Made by a program: the position numbers and the translations under genes
Notes under the pieces: generated by a model
What the model was told of the DNA's origin: nothing
Database searches by the model: none
What the model saw: the letters and a program-made list of their open reading frames with translations, nothing else
Assembly (NCBI RefSeq): GCF_900142195.1
Contig: NZ_FRAB01000049.1
Location: 1-42,714, forward strand
Direction: 5' to 3'
Origin: Paraburkholderia terricola
Lineage (GTDB): Bacteria; Pseudomonadota; Gammaproteobacteria; Burkholderiales; Burkholderiaceae
DNA: 42,714 bases
In this document: piece by piece, positions 1-8,065 of the stretch
How the letters are laid out: each line of letters opens with the position of its first letter
Position numbering within the stretch: the first letter of the stretch is position 1

Positions 1-1445
1 CTCGGCACATGCACGCCGCCATAGCCGCCGCCCGTATCCGACATCGCGACCCGCAGCCAGCATGACGCCTTCTCGTCGCCGTCGTTGAGCCGGTCCCAGT
101 GGAAGCGCACCTTGATGCGGTTGAGCGCGTCGGTGTAGACCTCCTCGTTCGCGGGACCGACGACGATTGCCGACTGCAGATGCATCTCCGGCTTGTGATG
201 CTCGAACGGACTGCGGTAGGGCACGGCCTTGCGTTGCGCCTCGATCTCAACGAGGAAGAAGCCTTCGCTGCCATCGGCGTGGGCGACCTTCAACGCACTG
301 GCTGTGCCTTCATGATTCGCCCGGACCATCGCCAGTCCGCCTTTCAGGCTATGCGGGAAATCGGCGGCCTGACTCGAAACCGGCAGGTTGTTTTCAATGA
401 ACCACGACGTTCCGATCAGGGCGAACTGCCGGTCCTGCTCACTGTCGGTAGCGTGCCCGGGGTGATCATCCAGTTCGAACCAGCGGCCTGCATCGACCTG
501 TCTCACGCCGCCTGAACCGAAGAAGCGCTTCGCCCGCGACTCCCATTCCTCCATGCGGATCTTCGACAGGTGATCGCCGCGGTCCTGGCTGCCGTAGGTG
601 TACGCGCCGGTGTATTCGTAGACTTCGGCCTGCTGCGGCAGGTCGCCCTGTGTGGCAAGCGTCGGCACGGTCGTGCCCTTCGGACTGGCCGACGAACCCG
701 GTGCCTTGTAATCGAAGGTGCGCGTCGTGAGCGTGGTGCTCTGAAGCGTTCTTGTGCCCGACCACTGAACCAGTGCATCGGTTTCGCTGTTCGTGCCCGC
801 GCGGTAGAACCGGACCGTCTGGGGTGAAAGCGGCCGGAACGCGTCGAGGTTGTCCGTGACGATGAGCGTATGTGACTGGCCATCGCCAGCCTGCTCGAAA
901 CAGCCGAACAGCCCTTCGTTTTCGATCAGCCGGTGCACGAAATTCCAGTCGTCCTCGTATTGCATGCAGAACGAACGCGGGGTCAGGGGCCGATTCAGCG
1001 CAAAGCGGAATGCGCCCTGGGCCTGTGGATGCAGGTTGAAGACATCGGTGAGGATTTCCTCGGCGGGTTTGTCCTGCCAGATCCGCGCGTCCTTGCGAAA
1101 GCGCAGGAAGTGCATCCACGAGGCAAAGCCGAGCTGATAGCTCGTGAGTCCGTTATCCGAGCCGAGGCGTCGCGCGGTATGCACATAGCCGTGATGAGGC
1201 AGGTAGGATTTGTCGGTCTGCTGGATCCACAGCGTGACGGGCTGCGCAATCAGCGTCTTCAGTTCAATGGCACCGGAAATGGAAACGGCATCGACCGTAA
1301 ATTCATAATGGCGGCCAATCCGTGAATGGCCGATAACCCGCTGCGGCAGAAGAACATGACCGCCCAGCGGACTATCCAGTTTCAGCAGACGGTCGCTTTG
1401 AGCGAGTCCGCCCTTTATTGCCCCGATTATGTCCTGCGCTCCCAT
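1..1445 (-). CDS. vgrG: Type VI secretion system tip protein VgrG (3' end beyond window)
   Basis: The reverse strand from an ATG at 1445 stays open to the window edge and gives 481 codons without a stop, so the gene is cut by the window. Translation begins MGAQDIIGAIKGGLAQSDRL and contains SPLGGHVLLPQRVIGHSRIG, a typical VgrG N-terminus. The phage GpD-like region with EDDWNFVHRLIENEGLFGCFEQ (about residues 163-185) follows. Near the cut, RIKVRFHWDR and SCWLRVAMSDTGGGYGG mark the start of the gp5-like OB/spike domain. VgrG trimers form the puncturing tip of the T6SS tube and carry effectors out of the cell. No other T6SS gene is visible, so this is probably an orphan vgrG island with its effector genes to the left. 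Family assignment is secure; the effector or C-terminal extension cannot be seen. Confidence 0.93.
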   Translation of the reverse strand, partial: MGAQDIIGAIKGGLAQSDRLLKLDSPLGGHVLLPQRVIGHSRIGRHYEFTVDAVSISGAIELKTLIAQPVTLWIQQTDKSYLPHHGYVHTARRLGSDNGLTSYQLGFASWMHFLRFRKDARIWQDKPAEEILTDVFNLHPQAQGAFRFALNRPLTPRSFCMQYEDDWNFVHRLIENEGLFGCFEQAGDGQSHTLIVTDNLDAFRPLSPQTVRFYRAGTNSETDALVQWSGTRTLQSTTLTTRTFDYKAPGSSASPKGTTVPTLATQGDLPQQAEVYEYTGAYTYGSQDRGDHLSKIRMEEWESRAKRFFGSGGVRQVDAGRWFELDDHPGHATDSEQDRQFALIGTSWFIENNLPVSSQAADFPHSLKGGLAMVRANHEGTASALKVAHADGSEGFFLVEIEAQRKAVPYRSPFEHHKPEMHLQSAIVVGPANEEVYTDALNRIKVRFHWDRLNDGDEKASCWLRVAMSDTGGGYGGVHVP

Positions 1446-2239
1446 TGCCGCCTCTTCTTGTTAGCCGACTGATTGACCGCGCTCCGCGCGATTTTACGGA
1501 ACTTCAGACGAATCGACCAGAACTTGAATGTCAGTCAATGTGAGACGGCATTAATTTCCGAATTTCAATTATGCGCTTTGGATATCGGTAAAACCTATCG
1601 TGGTCTTGGCAGCTGACGGCGAGCAAAAGTCGGCCCGATTCGGTTTTGTGCTCGCGTTCACGTAGCGCGTCGTGAAGCCGCGACGTGTTGAGAGTCGAGC
1701 CTGGCTCTGGAGCGACGATGACAAAAAGCGCGTAGCCGGAACTGCAAAGTAGAACCTGATTACGCTGGATGCAGAGCCCGCCGACAACGCGGATGGCGTT
1801 TGCTCGCCTTTTGCGGCAAATACTCGCATGTGCAGCGCGTCGGTTTTTCGTGACCCTGGCCCATTAGGCGTTTGGCCGCGACGCTTGCGCAGTCCAAGGA
1901 CAAAAGCCCACGCGCACTGAAAATACGCGTAGTCAAAAAACGGATCGCGTGTACCGGTTCCTACGTACGCCCGTCAGAACCGCATTGAATAATTTCTCGG
2001 CGGTGCGCTCTCTAAGCAGCAGCTATTCGATAAAGAAGATGTTATGAAAAATGGAATTCGCATAATGCGACGACTGTGCCCGTTTCGATAATCAGATCGG
2101 CGTCTCGAAAGCTTTCGCCTTTCTTTCCTATCAAAGAGACCAGAAGCAAGAACAAAAACAAGCGCACGTCATCCAATTATCGTGCGGCACTAAACCATTC
2201 GGATAACGGCGCAATACAAAACGTCGCGCCAATAACAAA
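1446..2239. other. Gene-poor, AT-richer stretch upstream of vgrG
   Basis: I see no convincing gene in these ~800 bases. Base composition is visibly less GC-rich than the neighbours. Two reverse-strand readings look protein-like but lack a usable start: one ending near 1535 (about 100 codons open after a TAA at ~1864, no ATG/GTG/TTG near its beginning), and one of about 45 codons ending near 2050 that could begin only at TTG or GTG around 2180. They may be gene remnants left by turnover near the vgrG locus. An 86-codon ATG frame (1829-1569) has an Arg/Ser-rich composition typical of a chance frame. Confidence 0.4.
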
Positions 2240-2261
2240 GAGAGGCGCATCAGCGCCTCTC
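2231..2261 (-). terminator. Intrinsic terminator of the DUF4148 gene
   Basis: A perfect 9-bp inverted repeat (2240-2248 with 2253-2261, loop of 4) is followed on the reverse strand by TTTGTTATT. It lies about 100 nt past the stop of the leftward gene ending at 2364. Confidence 0.8.
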
Positions 2262-2363
2262 CTCAATCAAAGCATTCCCGCTCATCCAGCCAAACCCTCA
2301 ACCCAGCGCACGCCCGAACAAACCCATGACCCACAACCCCCAAAAAACACCACCAAAAGCGCC

Positions 2364-2693
2364 TCACTCCCCACCCAAAGGCTGCGGATACGGATTCAAA
2401 ACCGCCGTATTCCCGCCAGTCTGCGACGTCTGCGACGACCCCCCACCCGAAGAACCATACCCGGTCACATCCGCTTGAGCCGTAGCATTCTGCGCAGCGA
2501 TCCTTGCTTCCGCAGCCTGAATATCCGCCGGATAATTCGCATCGACAGCGGCAGCCGGGTTATATCCAGCCTGTTCAATCTGCCGCAATTCCGCCTTCAC
2601 CTGCGCGCGCGTAAGCGGCTGCGCCTGTGCGAACGAAGCCACCGGCGCAGCGAAAACCACGGCGAGCGTTACAACCTTGATCAGCGATTTCAT
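2364..2693 (-). CDS. DUF4148 small secreted protein
   Basis: This encodes a 109-residue protein starting MKSLIKVVTLAVVFAAPVAS. It has a clear Sec signal peptide, probably cleaved after SFA or AQA near residue 22-24. The mature part opens LTRAQVKAELRQIEQAGYNP, the hallmark of the Burkholderiales DUF4148 family. Its C-terminal half is a Gly/Ser/Gln-rich low-complexity tail. A strong ribosome site (GGAGGGA) sits just before the ATG and an intrinsic terminator follows, so it is probably monocistronic. The function of the family is unknown; members are small periplasmic or exported proteins found in many copies per genome. Confidence 0.88.
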   Translation of the reverse strand: MKSLIKVVTLAVVFAAPVASFAQAQPLTRAQVKAELRQIEQAGYNPAAAVDANYPADIQAAEARIAAQNATAQADVTGYGSSGGGSSQTSQTGGNTAVLNPYPQPLGGE

Positions 2694-2872
2694 GATGCTT
2701 CCCTCCGAAAACTGTCTGTAAGGCGCCGCAGCACGCGTGCGGCAACCAATGAACAGATTTTAGGAAGCGAAAAACCTAGGGGTAAGCCCTGATCCCGTAA
2801 TTCAGTCTTGCAGAAAACGATAAGTCGGAATCGTAAGAAACGCACGCCGAAACCCTGAACAAACGAAACGGC

Positions 2873-3940
2873 TCAAACGCCGCTGCGCACGCCGACCCGA
2901 TACCGAGTCACCTGCCGATACGTATCGCCGGCCTGCACGATCACCGCATCCTGCTCATCAGCCATATTCACCTGATTCGGAAAGCCGCCCGCTTCCAGGC
3001 AAAGCCCCGCATGCGGTTGATACGCAATGCCGCCGCGTCCCTTATTGCCATTCAGCGCGTTGCCGCTATAAAACTGCAAGCCGCGCTGATCGGTGAACAC
3101 AGTCAGTTCACGTCCACTGCCGGGGTCATACGCACAAGCAACCTCGCGTATCCCCGGCGCGCTCGCCTCCCCCAACACATAGCAATGATCGAATCCGCCC
3201 GCCCGCGCAAGCTGCGCATGCGGCCAATCCAACCGTGCGCCAATCGGCGCGCTCTGCCGGAAGTCGAACGCATTGCCCGCCACTTCGGCGAGTCTGGTGG
3301 GAATCAGCGCCGCGTCGACTTCGAAGAACCGGTCCGCATCGATCGACAACACATGTCCGCGAATATCCGCGCCCGGCCGCCCCGTCAGATTGAAGTACGG
3401 ATGACTCGTCAGATTCAGCGGCGTCGCCGCATCGGTGATCGCTTCATAGTCGATGGTCAGCGTGCCGTCGTCGTCGAGCGAGTAACGCACTTGCGTCGTC
3501 ACGTTGCCGGGAAAACCGGCGTCGCCTTCGGGCGACTCCAGACGCATGACCAGCGCGCCATTGTCCTCGCTCACGTCCCACAGCGCGCGATGAAAACCCT
3601 GCGTGCCGCCGTGCAATAGATTCGCGCCTTCATTGCGGTCGAGCGTGTACTCGATGCCGTCGAGCGTGAAGCGCGCATCGGCAATGCGGTTCGCCCATCG
3701 GCCGATCAATCCGCCCATGTAGGTGGTGGCCGCCACGTATTCGGCGGGCGTGTCATGGCCGAGCAGAATATCGCCGAGACGTCCCGCGCGATCCGGCGCA
3801 TGCCACGAGACCAGCGTCGCGCCCAGGTCGCTGATGGCGATTTTCATGCCGTGTGCGTTGCGCAGCGTAAAGAGCCGCACCGGATCGCCGCCGGGCAGCG
3901 TGCCCCACGGCTCAGAGGAGAGTTGTTCAATGCTGATCAT
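2873..3940 (-). CDS. galM: Aldose 1-epimerase (galactose mutarotase)
   Basis: A 355-residue cytosolic enzyme, the usual GalM length, that interconverts alpha and beta anomers of free aldoses. Family motifs are in order: MGGLIGRWANRI (75-86), NLLHGG (107-112), the catalytic-acid histidine in LTSHPYFNLTG (H180), GFDHCYVL (D251), and the catalytic-base glutamate in CLEAGGFPNQVN (E316). The gene starts 33 nt after the xylR stop on the same strand, so it is probably co-transcribed with xylR. In a xylose locus it would supply the alpha-D-xylopyranose anomer that xylose isomerase prefers; that role is inference. Functional residues look intact. Confidence 0.93.
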   Translation of the reverse strand: MISIEQLSSEPWGTLPGGDPVRLFTLRNAHGMKIAISDLGATLVSWHAPDRAGRLGDILLGHDTPAEYVAATTYMGGLIGRWANRIADARFTLDGIEYTLDRNEGANLLHGGTQGFHRALWDVSEDNGALVMRLESPEGDAGFPGNVTTQVRYSLDDDGTLTIDYEAITDAATPLNLTSHPYFNLTGRPGADIRGHVLSIDADRFFEVDAALIPTRLAEVAGNAFDFRQSAPIGARLDWPHAQLARAGGFDHCYVLGEASAPGIREVACAYDPGSGRELTVFTDQRGLQFYSGNALNGNKGRGGIAYQPHAGLCLEAGGFPNQVNMADEQDAVIVQAGDTYRQVTRYRVGVRSGV

Positions 3941-3973
3941 GTCGTCGGTGGAAAAGAAAGTAAAAAGGCATGC

Positions 3974-5191
3974 TCAGCCAGGCGCGACCGTTGAATTGGC
4001 GCGTTCCTGATACTCGCGCGGCGTGCAACCGAGTTCACGACGAAACACCGCGTACATGTATTGCAGCGACGTGAAGCCGCAACGAATCGCCACCTCCGCG
4101 CTCGACGCATCGCGCTTCGCCAGCAGCGCTTTCGCGACATCGAGTTTATGACGCAAGATTTCCTGATGCACGGTGCACTGCCGCTCGCGCCGAAAGTACT
4201 CTTCTAGCGACGAACGCGACACGCCCACATAATCGGCAACCTGTTCGGTGCGAATGCCCTGGCACGCGTACTGGCGAATGAAATGCCGCGCGCGCATCAC
4301 ATATGGGCTCGCGAGCGGCTGATGCTTGGTCGATTCGAGTACGTTGATGCCGACCGGCGGCACGAGAATGCGCCGCCCCGGAAAACGCGCGCCGCGCAGC
4401 ATTTGATGCAACAAGTGAGCGGCGGTGCGTCCCATTTCCCCGGTGCCTTGAATCACCGAGGAAAGCGGAATGCGCGTCAACGTGCGCGTCAACGGATCGT
4501 TGTCGATGCCGATGATCGCCACTTCTTCCGGCACTGGAATACCCGCGATCAAACACGCTTGCAGCAAATGCCGCGCGCGCGCGTCAGTCACGGCGATGAT
4601 GCCGACCGGCTTCGGCAGTTGGCGCAGCCATGCGGTGAGCTGCTCGGTCGCCTGGTTCCATGACGGCGCGCTGGTCGACAGGCCGCGATAAATCTCGCTG
4701 CGGATTTGCTCGTCGCCGTGGCCGTCCGCGTGACGCAAATGCTCGAATGCCAATTCGCGCTGCTGCGCCCAGCGGTTTTCCTGCGCTTGCGGCAGGCTAT
4801 ACAGCGCGAAGTGTTCGAGTCCCGCGCCGATCAGATGCGTATACGCGAGCGAGACGAGCTTGCTGTTATCGGTGGCGATATAGGGTAAGTCCGGGGGATA
4901 GTGCGCCGGGTCTTCAAACGATGACCCCACCGCGACGACCGGCAACGGACAATCGCGCAGCGCTTCGCCCACGGCGGGGTCGTCGAAATCCGCGATGATG
5001 CCGTCGCCGTCGAAACGCTCGATGCCGGTCAGCCGGCAGCGAAAGTCTTCTTCGAGAAAGAGATCCCATGCCACGCGCGTGGACAGCAGGTAATTGCCGA
5101 TGCCGGTAATGATCTCGCGGTCGTAGACCTTGTTCGCGTTGAACAGCAGCGCGATCCGATGGGTCGTCTGTGGTGTTTGCGGACGGGTCAT
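3974..5191 (-). CDS. xylR: Xylose operon regulator XylR (AraC family)
   Basis: This resembles E. coli XylR along its length. It has an N-terminal periplasmic-binding-protein-like sensor (HRIALLFNANKVYDREII, IATDN, GIIAVTDARARHLLQ, VAIIGIDNDPLTR) and a C-terminal AraC/XylS DNA-binding domain (YACQGIRTEQVADYVGVSRS through GFTSLQYMYAVFRRELG and TPREYQERA). It should activate xylAFGH when D-xylose binds. I chose the ATG at 5191 (405 residues) because the family homology begins a few residues later. An upstream in-frame ATG at 5233 would add 14 residues and has AGGAG only 3 nt before it, so it remains possible. The gene is divergent from xylA and is followed at 33 nt by galM. Confidence 0.93.
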   Translation of the reverse strand: MTRPQTPQTTHRIALLFNANKVYDREIITGIGNYLLSTRVAWDLFLEEDFRCRLTGIERFDGDGIIADFDDPAVGEALRDCPLPVVAVGSSFEDPAHYPPDLPYIATDNSKLVSLAYTHLIGAGLEHFALYSLPQAQENRWAQQRELAFEHLRHADGHGDEQIRSEIYRGLSTSAPSWNQATEQLTAWLRQLPKPVGIIAVTDARARHLLQACLIAGIPVPEEVAIIGIDNDPLTRTLTRIPLSSVIQGTGEMGRTAAHLLHQMLRGARFPGRRILVPPVGINVLESTKHQPLASPYVMRARHFIRQYACQGIRTEQVADYVGVSRSSLEEYFRRERQCTVHQEILRHKLDVAKALLAKRDASSAEVAIRCGFTSLQYMYAVFRRELGCTPREYQERANSTVAPG

Positions 5192-5233
5192 GGCAATGGG
5201 CGGCGTGCAAATCGGCGGGACTCGCAACGCCAT

Positions 5234-5462
5234 CGTCTCCTGTTGGGCGCGCCTTGCAGGCCGCGCTTTTTAAGCGTCCGGTTATTCTAGGCCGCGAATC
5301 TCGCGACGGTGCGAAACAAACGCGTGGGCGGTAAGAAACATCAAGCACGCTGCGCAATTTCGCAATTGCCGATGCATCAGGCAAGCGGCAGCATGGCGTC
5401 ACCTTGTCGACCGGAGCGGCAACGTCGCGCGGTTGCAGTGCAGCATAAAACAGGAGACGCTG
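5234..5462. promoter_or_regulatory. Divergent xylR / xylA control region
   Basis: This 229-bp gap between the outer xylR start and xylA must hold both promoters. Visible repeats are GAAACA at 5313-5318 and again at 5335-5340 (22 bp apart, about two helical turns), and CGCAATT at 5353-5359 and 5361-5367 (8 bp apart). Same-face direct repeats are what an AraC-family dimer such as XylR would bind, but the assignment is inference. The xylA ribosome site AGGAGA lies about 6 nt before its ATG. Confidence 0.5.
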
Positions 5463-6785
5463 ATGTCCTACTTCGAACACATTCCCGAGATCCGCTACGA
5501 AGGTCCGCAATCGGATAACCCGCTTGCGTACCGCCATTACGACAAGAGTAAACGCGTGCTCGGCAAGACACTCGAAGAACATCTGCGCATTGCCGTGTGC
5601 TACTGGCATACGTTCGTGTGGCCCGGCGTCGACATCTTCGGGCAAGGGACGTTTCAGCGCCCCTGGCAGCAAGCCGGCAATGCAATGGAACGCGCGCAAC
5701 AAAAGGCCGATGCCGCCTTCGAGTTCTTCTCCAGGCTCGGTACGCCGTACTACACCTTTCACGATACGGACGTGGCGCCGGAAGGCGAGAGCCTGAAGGA
5801 ATACAGCGAGAACTTCACGCGCATTGCGGACTATCTGGCGCGCAAGCAACAGGATACCGGCATCAAATTGCTGTGGGGCACGGCCAATCTGTTTTCGCAT
5901 CCGCGTTATGCGGCCGGCGCGGCGACCAGCCCAAATCCTGAGATTTTCGCGTTTGCCGCGACGCAGGTCCGTCATGCGCTCGACGCAACCCAACGGCTGG
6001 GCGGCGAGAATTATGTGTTGTGGGGCGGCCGCGAAGGTTACGATACGCTGCTCAATACGGACCTCGTGCGTGAACGCGATCAACTCGCTCGCTTTCTCCA
6101 TATGGTGGTCGACCATAAGCACAAGATGGGTTTCAAAGGCGCACTGCTGATCGAACCGAAGCCGCAAGAGCCGACCAAGCATCAATACGATTACGACGTC
6201 GCGAGCGTGCACGGTTTCCTGCTGCAATACGGGCTGGAGAAAGAGATTCGCGTGAACATCGAGGCGAATCACGCGACGCTCGCGGGGCACTCGTTTCATC
6301 ACGAGATCGCAACCGCTTACGCGCTTGGCATTTTCGGCAGCGTCGATGCGAATCGCGGTGATCCGCAAAACGGTTGGGATACGGATCAGTTTCCGAATAG
6401 CGTGGAGGAACTGACGCTGGCCTTCTACGAGATTCTCAAGCATGGCGGCTTTACCACGGGCGGAATGAATTTCGACTCGAAGGTGCGGCGGCAAAGTGTT
6501 GATGCGGAAGATCTTTTCCACGGCCACGTCGGCGCGATCGATAACCTCGCGCTCGCCGTCGAGCGTGCAGCCACGCTGATCGAAAACGACCGTCTCGAAC
6601 AATTCAAGCGTCAGCGTTACGCGGGCTGGAACTCGGAGCTAGGCCGCAAGATCCTGTCGGGCGACTATTCGCTGTCGACGCTGGCCTCGGATGCGCTACA
6701 GCACGATCTGAATCCGCAACACGCAAGTGGCCGTCAGGAGCATCTGGAAAACGTCGTGAATCAGGCGATTTACAGCGGGCGCTAA
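5463..6785 (+). CDS. xylA: Xylose isomerase
   Basis: A 440-residue enzyme, the same length as E. coli XylA, converting D-xylose to D-xylulose with two divalent metals. Key residues are all visible: the ring-opening histidine and partner aspartate in FHDTDV (H100, D103), K233 in EPKPQEPTKHQ, and metal ligands E231, E267 and H270 (IEANHATLAGHSFHHE), D295 (SVDANRGD), D306 and D308 (WDTDQFP) and D338. The ATG at 5463 is preceded by AGGAGA and begins MSYFEHIPEIRYEG as in relatives; an in-frame ATG at 5433 lacks support. It is the first gene of xylA-xylF-xylG-xylH. Confidence 0.97.
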   Translation: MSYFEHIPEIRYEGPQSDNPLAYRHYDKSKRVLGKTLEEHLRIAVCYWHTFVWPGVDIFGQGTFQRPWQQAGNAMERAQQKADAAFEFFSRLGTPYYTFHDTDVAPEGESLKEYSENFTRIADYLARKQQDTGIKLLWGTANLFSHPRYAAGAATSPNPEIFAFAATQVRHALDATQRLGGENYVLWGGREGYDTLLNTDLVRERDQLARFLHMVVDHKHKMGFKGALLIEPKPQEPTKHQYDYDVASVHGFLLQYGLEKEIRVNIEANHATLAGHSFHHEIATAYALGIFGSVDANRGDPQNGWDTDQFPNSVEELTLAFYEILKHGGFTTGGMNFDSKVRRQSVDAEDLFHGHVGAIDNLALAVERAATLIENDRLEQFKRQRYAGWNSELGRKILSGDYSLSTLASDALQHDLNPQHASGRQEHLENVVNQAIYSGR

Positions 6786-6808
6786 TCAGGCGCACGCAAA
6801 GAGGCAAA

Positions 6809-6862
6809 GCCCGCGAAAACAGCGGGCGTGAATAAAAATCGCGCGGCCACGTCGACCGCGCG
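6809..6862 (+). other. Two hairpins between xylA and xylF
   Basis: Perfect inverted repeats at 6809-6814/6822-6827 (6 bp, loop 7) and 6840-6846/6856-6862 (7 bp, loop 9) lie in the 172-nt xylA-xylF gap. Neither is followed by a U-tract. They are more likely mRNA-stabilising or processing structures that set different xylA and xylF levels than terminators; this is inference. Confidence 0.5.
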
Positions 6863-6957
6863 AAATAGAAGCTTTGGGTTGTCGCTTGTCCGGTCTTGCG
6901 GCTCGCAGCGCAGGCCGTCCAATCCGGTATTCCGGCTATCAGAAGAAGGAGAGAGAC

Positions 6958-7986
6958 ATGAAATTCGCAATGCGTCGTACCCTACTGAGTTCGCTCGTAT
7001 GTGGAGCGGTGCTCGCCAGCCTGTCGCTTGTCGCGCCGCTCGCGCACGCAAGCAAGGATCATCCCGAGATTGGTTTCTGTATCGACGATCTGCGCGTCGA
7101 GCGCTGGTCGCGCGATCGCGACTATTTCGTCGCGGCAGCGGAAAAGCTCGGTGCGAAAGTGTCGGTGCAATCCGCCGATGCGAGCGAAGCGCGACAAATC
7201 TCGCAGATCGAAAACCTGATTTCGCGCGGCGTGGATGTGATCGTCATCGTGCCGTTCAATTCGAAAACGCTCGGCAATGTGGTCGCCGAAGCGAAGAAAG
7301 CGGGCATCAAGGTTGTCTCGTATGACCGGCTGATTCTCGATGCCGATGTGGACGGCTATATCTCGTTCGACAACGAGAAGGTCGGCGAACTGCAAGCACA
7401 AGGCGTCTACAACGCGCAGCCGAAGGGCAACTACTTCCTGCTAGGCGGCGCGCCCACCGACAACAACGCGAAGATGCTGCGCGAAGGCCAGCTCAAGGTA
7501 CTGAAGCCCGCAATCGACAAGGGCGATATCAAGGTCGTCGGTCAGCAGTGGGTGCCGGAGTGGAGCGCGTCGACGGCGCTGCGCATCGTCGAGGATGCGT
7601 TGACCGCGAACAACAACAAGATCGACGCAATCGTCGCCTCGAACGACGGCACCGCAGGCGGCGCGATTCAGGCGCTGGCCGCTCAACACATGGCGGGCAA
7701 GGTGCCGGTTTCTGGTCAGGACGCGGACCTCGCCGCGGTGAAGCGCGTGATCGCCGGCACGCAAACCATGACCGTCTACAAGCCGCTGAAACTGATCGCG
7801 GGCGAAGCGGCGAAACTTTCCGTTGCGCTCGCGAAGGGCCAGAAGCCTGCCTATAACGCGCAGTATGACAACGGCAAGAAGAAGGTCGATACGGTTCTTC
7901 TGCAACCCACGTTGCTTACCAGGAGCAATGTCGATGTGGTCGTCAAGGACGGCTTCTACACCCAGGCCCAGCTCGCGAGCCAATGA
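6958..7986 (+). CDS. xylF: D-xylose ABC transporter, periplasmic binding protein
   Basis: This encodes 342 residues with a Sec signal peptide ending APLAHA (about residue 31), followed by KDHPEIGFCIDDLRVERWSR and the type 1 periplasmic sugar-binding fold. XylF-typical segments include DVIVIVPFNSKTL, KVVSYDRLI, SFDNEKVGELQ, NYFLLGGAPTDNNA, IVASNDGTAGGAIQAL and VSGQDADLAAVKRI. It captures D-xylose in the periplasm for XylGH. The ATG at 6958 has AGAAGGAGAGA directly upstream, which excludes the longer in-frame start at 6874. Confidence 0.96.
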   Translation: MKFAMRRTLLSSLVCGAVLASLSLVAPLAHASKDHPEIGFCIDDLRVERWSRDRDYFVAAAEKLGAKVSVQSADASEARQISQIENLISRGVDVIVIVPFNSKTLGNVVAEAKKAGIKVVSYDRLILDADVDGYISFDNEKVGELQAQGVYNAQPKGNYFLLGGAPTDNNAKMLREGQLKVLKPAIDKGDIKVVGQQWVPEWSASTALRIVEDALTANNNKIDAIVASNDGTAGGAIQALAAQHMAGKVPVSGQDADLAAVKRVIAGTQTMTVYKPLKLIAGEAAKLSVALAKGQKPAYNAQYDNGKKKVDTVLLQPTLLTRSNVDVVVKDGFYTQAQLASQ

Positions 7987-8065
7987 GCGTAACGAGTGCG
8001 CGGTTTGCGCCGATGGGCAGGATGCGCATCGGCGCAGCCGCGCGCCTTGCAGCGAGGCATAGCGA

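Noticed and set aside
466..1119. Long reverse-strand ATG frame of 217 codons
   Set aside because: It is a shadow of vgrG; the vgrG frame gives clear family motifs and runs off the window edge.
2076..2792. Forward 238-codon frame across the DUF4148 gene
   Set aside because: Antisense to a gene with signal peptide, ribosome site and terminator; composition is Arg/Ser-rich.
4914..6602. Reverse 562-codon frame
   Set aside because: Antisense to xylA and overlapping xylR; the sense genes are unmistakable.
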